Source: Vicingaceae bacterium
GTDB lineage: Bacteria > Bacteroidota > Bacteroidia > Flavobacteriales_E > Vicingaceae
Direction of reading: 5' to 3'
DNA: 47,838 nt
Assembly: GCA_028336925.1 (NCBI GenBank)
Contig: JAOKVV010000009.1
Span: 1-47,838, forward strand
The stretch's first letter is position 1. Each line of letters begins with the position of its first letter. The notes below the pieces were generated by a model, which worked only from the letters and a program-made list of their open reading frames with translations, was not told the DNA's origin and searched no databases. Positions 44,121 to 47,838 of the stretch are shown piece after piece. A program made the translations under genes and the position numbers.

Positions 44121-44156
44121 AAAAGTTGAAGCGTGATGCATCGCGCATTAACTTTT
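44121..44156. repeat. 36-nt near-perfect palindrome
   Basis: The two 18-nt halves (44121-44138 and 44139-44156) are complementary except for one mismatch and two G-U pairs, with no loop and the core GATGCATC. It directly follows the ftsY terminator and precedes the amidase remnant. It lacks the T run of a terminator on the plus strand. Confidence 0.65.
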
Positions 44157-44161
44157 TGGGT

Positions 44162-44419
44162 TTAATTACTTTCTTCCATCATTTCCCTACCCGCTATAAT
44201 TCCATTGGTAATTTTTAGGGCTAATTCGTTGATGTATTCTTTGGTTTGTGGTTTTAGGCGGTCTTCTTGATTTGTCATATAACCTATTTGAATGCTAACT
44301 GCTGGGTGATTCGACTCTTTCAATAGCTTGAAGTTGGCTACTTTCAAATCAATCTTATTTTCAGTGTCTTTCTCAAAGTTCATGGCGAGTGCAATTGCTA
44401 AAATAGTAGTAATCGGATT
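44162..44419 (-). pseudogene. C-terminal remnant of an N-acetylmuramoyl-L-alanine amidase
   Basis: The frame holds about 85 codons from a stop at 44420-44422, with an ATG at 44383. It reads VANFKLLKESNHPAVSIQIG followed by YMTNQEDRL, and later ELALKITNGI, which is the end of an Amidase_3 domain (usually PAVLIEIGFLTN...). The catalytic glutamate of that motif is replaced by Q in SIQIGYMTN. The zinc-binding N-terminal two thirds are absent, and the sequence upstream (to 44628) does not continue the family in any frame I could see. It is a decayed gene fragment. Confidence 0.6.
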
Positions 44420-44628
44420 TTATTTGGTGTAGTACCTGAATTAAGTGGTGCAATCCATCAAGTGATTTGTTCCGTTGAAGTTTAGTGGAAAACTTCTAGC
44501 ATGCTGTCTCGGTTGAATTTTTAATTCATCATGGGTATCTTGCAGATTCATTTAATCTAACAGCGCTTTTTATCGTGCTGTTTATTCATTCAGCGTTGCA
44601 GTTATGCAGCGGAAAATGCTTTTTCTTT

Positions 44629-46122
44629 ATGATTACCAAAATATTCGTTCTCTCTATTTATGTTGCTATTTTATTTATCATCGGAATTGTTGCTTCTCGC
44701 AGAGTCAAGAGCATGAGCGATTATTATCTAGGAGGCAAGAAAATGGGTTTTTGGGCTGTAGCATTCTCCGCTAGAGCCACAGGGGAATCGGGTTGGTTAT
44801 TAATTGGTTTAACCGGAATGGGAGCTATGGCAGGTTTCTCTGGTTATTGGGTGGTCGCAGGGGAGTTGCTCGGTGTTTTTATTTCATGGCAGTTTATGGC
44901 CAAGCGGTTTAAACGGCGCTCTGATGCCTATGATGCCATCACCATACCGGATTATTTACAAAGTCATTTTAAATCAACCAGCAATACCTTGCGAATTATT
45001 TCAGCTTCCGCTTTAGTTGTTTTTGTGGTAATTTATGTCGCTTCTCAAATGGATGTTACAGGAATAGCATTTGAATCCATGTTGGGGATTGATTATCGGC
45101 TTGGTGTTTTGGTCGGTTTTGGTATTGTGCTGACTTATATTTTTATAGGAGGTTTTGTGGCGGCTGTTTGGTCAGATATGTTTCAAGGGATTTTAATGTT
45201 TTTTGGTTTGGTATTGTTACCCATTGTCGTTTGGTTTTCCATGGATCAAGGCACGGGAATTACAGATGGATTAAATGCCATAGATCCCACGCTTACGCAA
45301 GTAATGGGCAGAAGCGATGATGTGTGGATGAATGTATTTACGATTTTGGGTTTCTCCATGATTGGATTGGGATTTTTGGGATCACCACAGGTGTATGTTC
45401 GTTTTATGTCCATTGAAAGTGAGAAAGAAATCGATAAGGGGAAATGGGTTGCATTGCTCTTTACGCTTCTAACAGATGCGGCAGCGGTAACAATTGGAAT
45501 TCTTGCCAGAATCTATTTCACTTCTGCCGGTCAAGATCCGGAGGCTATTTTAGGAACAGGCGGAGAGGATGTTTTGAGCATGATTACCCATGAATTTTTA
45601 CCGACTATTTTAGTAGCTATATTCATTGCTATTGTTTTATCCGCGATTATGTCTACCATTGACTCCCTATTGGTTTTAGCTTCCAGTTCAATTACACGTG
45701 ACTTTTATCAAAAGATATTTCGCCCTGATTTAAAAGACGAGAATTTAACTAAATTCTCACGTATCATTACCATTACCATGGCGATGGTAGCGCTTGGTAT
45801 TGCTATTTTATTGTATAATTTATACCCTGATCGGCAAATCTTTTGGATCATGATTTTCGGTTGGTCAGGGATTGCAGCAACTTTTTGTCCGGTGATTATT
45901 CTCTCTTTATTTTGGAAAGGCTATACAGAAAAAGGGGCAATTGCTTCCATGCTTACTGGCTTCCTATCGGTTATCCTTTTTAAATTTGTTGTTGCAGATA
46001 TAGAAGGAGTAGGGGAATATGTAGAGAAATTAGATGTGTTGGCGCCTTCCTTTGCTTTGGCCATGCTTGTTGGCTTTATCGTTTCTAAAGCCTTTCCCAA
46101 AAAGGTAACTGAAGTGGAGTAG
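44629..46122 (+). CDS. Sodium:solute symporter, PutP-like
   Basis: 497 residues from the ATG at 44629. An in-frame ATG at 44575 would add 18 residues without homology, so I rejected it. About thirteen membrane helices. The block ARATGESGWLLIGLTGMGAMAGFSGYW near 45-70 resembles the substrate-site region of proline symporter PutP, and SAIMSTIDSLLVLASSSITRDFY near 344-366 holds the Na+ site serines. It is probably a Na+-coupled amino-acid importer; the substrate is inferred. It is isolated between a remnant and the metal operon. Confidence 0.85.
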   Translation: MITKIFVLSIYVAILFIIGIVASRRVKSMSDYYLGGKKMGFWAVAFSARATGESGWLLIGLTGMGAMAGFSGYWVVAGELLGVFISWQFMAKRFKRRSDAYDAITIPDYLQSHFKSTSNTLRIISASALVVFVVIYVASQMDVTGIAFESMLGIDYRLGVLVGFGIVLTYIFIGGFVAAVWSDMFQGILMFFGLVLLPIVVWFSMDQGTGITDGLNAIDPTLTQVMGRSDDVWMNVFTILGFSMIGLGFLGSPQVYVRFMSIESEKEIDKGKWVALLFTLLTDAAAVTIGILARIYFTSAGQDPEAILGTGGEDVLSMITHEFLPTILVAIFIAIVLSAIMSTIDSLLVLASSSITRDFYQKIFRPDLKDENLTKFSRIITITMAMVALGIAILLYNLYPDRQIFWIMIFGWSGIAATFCPVIILSLFWKGYTEKGAIASMLTGFLSVILFKFVVADIEGVGEYVEKLDVLAPSFALAMLVGFIVSKAFPKKVTEVE

Positions 46123-46246
46123 GAGTTAATTGTTAGTGTTCTGATCGTGATTAATTTGTGGGGAGATTTTATAGTTTTTAAAGGATCTATTAACTATTTT
46201 TAAGCAGCTTCGTTTTGGTCTGATTATTTCAATCAGCAAAAAATCG

Positions 46247-46254
46247 TAAATTTG
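46247..46254 (+). promoter_or_regulatory. -7 box abutting the HYC_CC_PP start (leaderless)
   Basis: TAAATTTG matches TAnnTTTG and ends 5 nt before the GTG at 46260. No -33 TTG at the normal distance; one at 46215-46217 is 29 nt away. Confidence 0.5.
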
Positions 46255-46259
46255 TTATC

Positions 46260-46709
46260 GTGAAAATTGCACAACATATCGCATCCTTACTTTTAGCCTG
46301 CCTGATGTTTATCAGTTCTACAGGCTTTTCTATGTACAAGCATTATTGTGGTGACAATTTAAAAGAGATTAGTTTTTTTGAGGAGGCAGAATCTTGCCAC
46401 GAAACAGAACTCGCCAAGCAACAAAAAGAATCTTGTCCTTTCCACAAGCAAGATAATAAAGAGTTAGAAGCAGAGGATAATTGCTGTACAGATGAATACA
46501 AGCGAATAGTTTTAGAGGATCAAGTAAAACAGTTAGACAAAAATCAGACAAGTAGCGCACCAATTGAACTTATGGTGACAGACCTTGGTTATTTGCAAAA
46601 GGTAAACTTTGAAACAGAACGATCTGCTCCGAAGCCTTTTCTAACAGATGTTCTAACCAATGGACCACCATTATATTTATGGTTTTCTCAATTTAATTTT
46701 TATGGATAA
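46260..46709 (+). CDS. HYC_CC_PP family exported protein
   Basis: 149 residues from a GTG start, with a signal peptide (about 1-23). The family name motifs are all present: HYC at 28-30, CC at 75-76 and PP at 136-137, with further cysteines C46 and C59 next to histidines (SCHETE, SCPFHK). The Cys/His pattern suggests metal binding. Such proteins occur in Bacteroidota next to HMA-domain proteins and TonB receptors, as here, and are thought to take part in copper or heavy-metal handling. It is the first gene of the operon. Confidence 0.85.
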   Translation: MKIAQHIASLLLACLMFISSTGFSMYKHYCGDNLKEISFFEEAESCHETELAKQQKESCPFHKQDNKELEAEDNCCTDEYKRIVLEDQVKQLDKNQTSSAPIELMVTDLGYLQKVNFETERSAPKPFLTDVLTNGPPLYLWFSQFNFYG

Positions 46710-46758
46710 TTACGATTGATTTCATTTAAAAATCAGTTAGTAATTAAAATTAAATACC

Positions 46759-47106
46759 ATGAAAATTAAAGCTATAATGATTTCAATCTTTGCAATCACT
46801 TCATTTAGCCTAACGGCACAATCAACTAATGAAAAATTAGATTTACAAGTAGAAGGCGTTTGCGGAATGTGCAAGGAACGTATCGAGGAAGCGGCTATGC
46901 GCACTACGGGTGTAAAATTTGCAGAATGGCATAAAACCGACAAAATGCTTCACTTGGTTTATAACGGCAAAAAGGTAGACGAGGAAACTATTCGTACTGC
47001 TATTTCTGCTACTGGCCATAGAATAGACAATATGCCTGCAGACAGCGCTGCGTATAAATTATTACCTGATTGTTGTAAGTACGACGACGGGATCAAGTCA
47101 CACTAA
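46759..47106 (+). CDS. Exported heavy-metal-associated (HMA) domain protein
   Basis: 115 residues with a signal peptide (about 1-20, ending LTAQ). The HMA domain (about 27-92) binds metal through C35-G-M-C38 in VEGVCGMCKERIEEAA. A second cysteine pair, C105-C106 (LPDCCKYDDG), lies near the C-terminus, outside the domain. The signal peptide means that it acts as a periplasmic metal chaperone, not a cytosolic one such as CopZ. It lies 49 nt after the HYC_CC_PP gene and 17 nt before the receptor. Confidence 0.9.
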   Translation: MKIKAIMISIFAITSFSLTAQSTNEKLDLQVEGVCGMCKERIEEAAMRTTGVKFAEWHKTDKMLHLVYNGKKVDEETIRTAISATGHRIDNMPADSAAYKLLPDCCKYDDGIKSH

Positions 47107-47123
47107 TTCATAAATAATAGGTC

Positions 47124-47838
47124 ATGTATAACTTAGCAAAAATGCTAGGGGTTACTGCTTGCTTTATTTTTGCAATTGGTAATCTTTCAGCGCAATCCAT
47201 TAGTGGAAAAGTGACTTCTACCTCAGGCGAGTCTGTTCCATTTGCCAATGTCTATTGGCTAAATACCAATAAAGGAACGACTACCTTAAAAAATGGAAGT
47301 TTTCAAATAGAACGCACCCCCAAAACGAATCAATTAATAATAAGTTCTGTAGGGTATACTTCTGTTACGATATCAGTTGCTGACAATCAAAACACGATAG
47401 CAATAAAACTTAAAAATGCCGTAGAGCTGAATCAAGTGGATGTGGTGGTGAGAGATAAAGGAAACTCTATTTCCTACATGGATAGTAAAAAAGTAGAGCA
47501 GATTACAGAAAAGGAGCTTCAAAAGGCGGCTTGTTGTAATTTGTCGGAAAGTTTTGAGACCATTCCTTCCATAGATGTGGCCATTACTGATGCTGTTACC
47601 GGTACGCGCAAAATAAGAATGTTGGGGCTCGAAGGTCCGAATGTGTTTATCAGTCGTGAGAATATGCCAGGAATAAGAGGATTAGGAAGTGCCTACGGAC
47701 TCACGTTTATACCCGGCGTTTGGATTAAATCCATGCAATTATCCAAAGGAGTAGGTACTGTGGTGAATGGACACGAAAGTATAGCAGGTCAAATAAATGT
47801 AGAGATGAAGAAGCCGGAAGAGGAAGAGCTTTTTATCA
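47124..47838 (+). CDS. TonB-dependent receptor with carboxypeptidase-like domain, partial (runs off window)
   Basis: 238 codons visible, no stop before the window edge. A signal peptide (about 1-24) is followed by a carboxypeptidase-like regulatory domain (ISGKVTSTSGESVPFANVYW, about 26-45) and the plug domain. The plug starts KAACCNLSESFETIPSIDV near 134-152, with a cysteine pair C137-C138, and runs on with KIRMLGLEGPNVFI and IPGVWIKSMQLSKGVGTVVNG. This cysteine-bearing plug is typical of the receptors that sit next to HMA proteins in this phylum. It would import a metal or metal complex across the outer membrane. Confidence 0.92.
   Translation, partial: MYNLAKMLGVTACFIFAIGNLSAQSISGKVTSTSGESVPFANVYWLNTNKGTTTLKNGSFQIERTPKTNQLIISSVGYTSVTISVADNQNTIAIKLKNAVELNQVDVVVRDKGNSISYMDSKKVEQITEKELQKAACCNLSESFETIPSIDVAITDAVTGTRKIRMLGLEGPNVFISRENMPGIRGLGSAYGLTFIPGVWIKSMQLSKGVGTVVNGHESIAGQINVEMKKPEEEELFI

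Noticed and set aside
44575-44628. Longer N-terminus for the symporter
   Set aside because: The extra 18 residues (with FIHSALQLCSGKC) are not part of the family; the first membrane helix begins right after the ATG at 44629.

Overview
The window is low-GC DNA from a member of the Bacteroidota. Several signs agree: recurrent TAnnTTTG -7 promoter boxes with A-rich leaders and no Shine-Dalgarno, a type IX secretion sorting tail, a bacillithiol deacetylase, a DUF4249-type lipoprotein, the rpmG-DUF4295-ftsY block, the HYC_CC_PP/HMA/TonB-receptor metal cluster, and a ccmBCDEF cluster linked to DUF2520 and KdsC-like genes. A Cytophagales-like host is my best guess from the ccm layout, but that is inference. 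Most of the window is ordinary chromosomal housekeeping sequence. I see no complete insertion sequence, prophage, CRISPR array or rRNA.

Layout. 0-2 kb: a nucleoid-associated protein and a ChaN-like lipoprotein, convergent. 2.2-8 kb (minus): cytochrome c maturation operon ccmB-ccmC-ccmD-ccmE-ccmF, followed by a DUF2520 Rossmann protein and a KdsC-like phosphatase. 8-9.3 kb (plus): a thioredoxin-type glutathione peroxidase tightly coupled to bshB1. 9.4-13.6 kb: a kelch/T9SS secreted protein broken by one stop codon, a SixA-like phosphatase with a TerB-like protein, arfB, an RluA-type pseudouridine synthase and panB. 13.7-19.5 kb: a DUF4249-like lipoprotein, dnaK, a gene-poor AT-rich stretch with a degenerate direct repeat, and a TonB receptor with a perfect palindrome just upstream of its start. 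19.6-24.8 kb: dnaE, trxA, a DUF58 protein and tRNA-Asp. 25-29.3 kb (minus): an rlmI-like/MATE/fmt operon and ndk. 29.4-34.6 kb (plus): two adjacent glycosyltransferases, each split by an in-frame nonsense codon, then gcvT, a ComB-like phosphatase and an S1/P1-type nuclease. 34.7-40.7 kb: a small lipoprotein, an NhaC antiporter, a flavoprotein, a polysaccharide flippase, bioY and a small secreted protein. 40.9-44 kb: rpmB, a secreted aminopeptidase P, rpmG, DUF4295 and ftsY. 44.1-47.8 kb: a palindrome, an amidase remnant, a sodium:solute symporter, and the start of a metal-handling operon that runs off the window edge.

Functional links. The ccm genes export and load heme onto apocytochromes. 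The peroxidase, BshB1 and thioredoxin form a thiol redox theme. The two broken glycosyltransferases and the broken kelch protein show that surface and secreted functions are being lost here by point nonsense mutations, with no frameshift. The most interesting observations are: three single-nonsense genes in an otherwise intact region; two genes predicted to be leaderless with GTG starts placed 4-5 nt after a -7 box; and the paired-cysteine motifs shared by all three proteins of the terminal metal operon. I did not find a clearly new multi-gene system.
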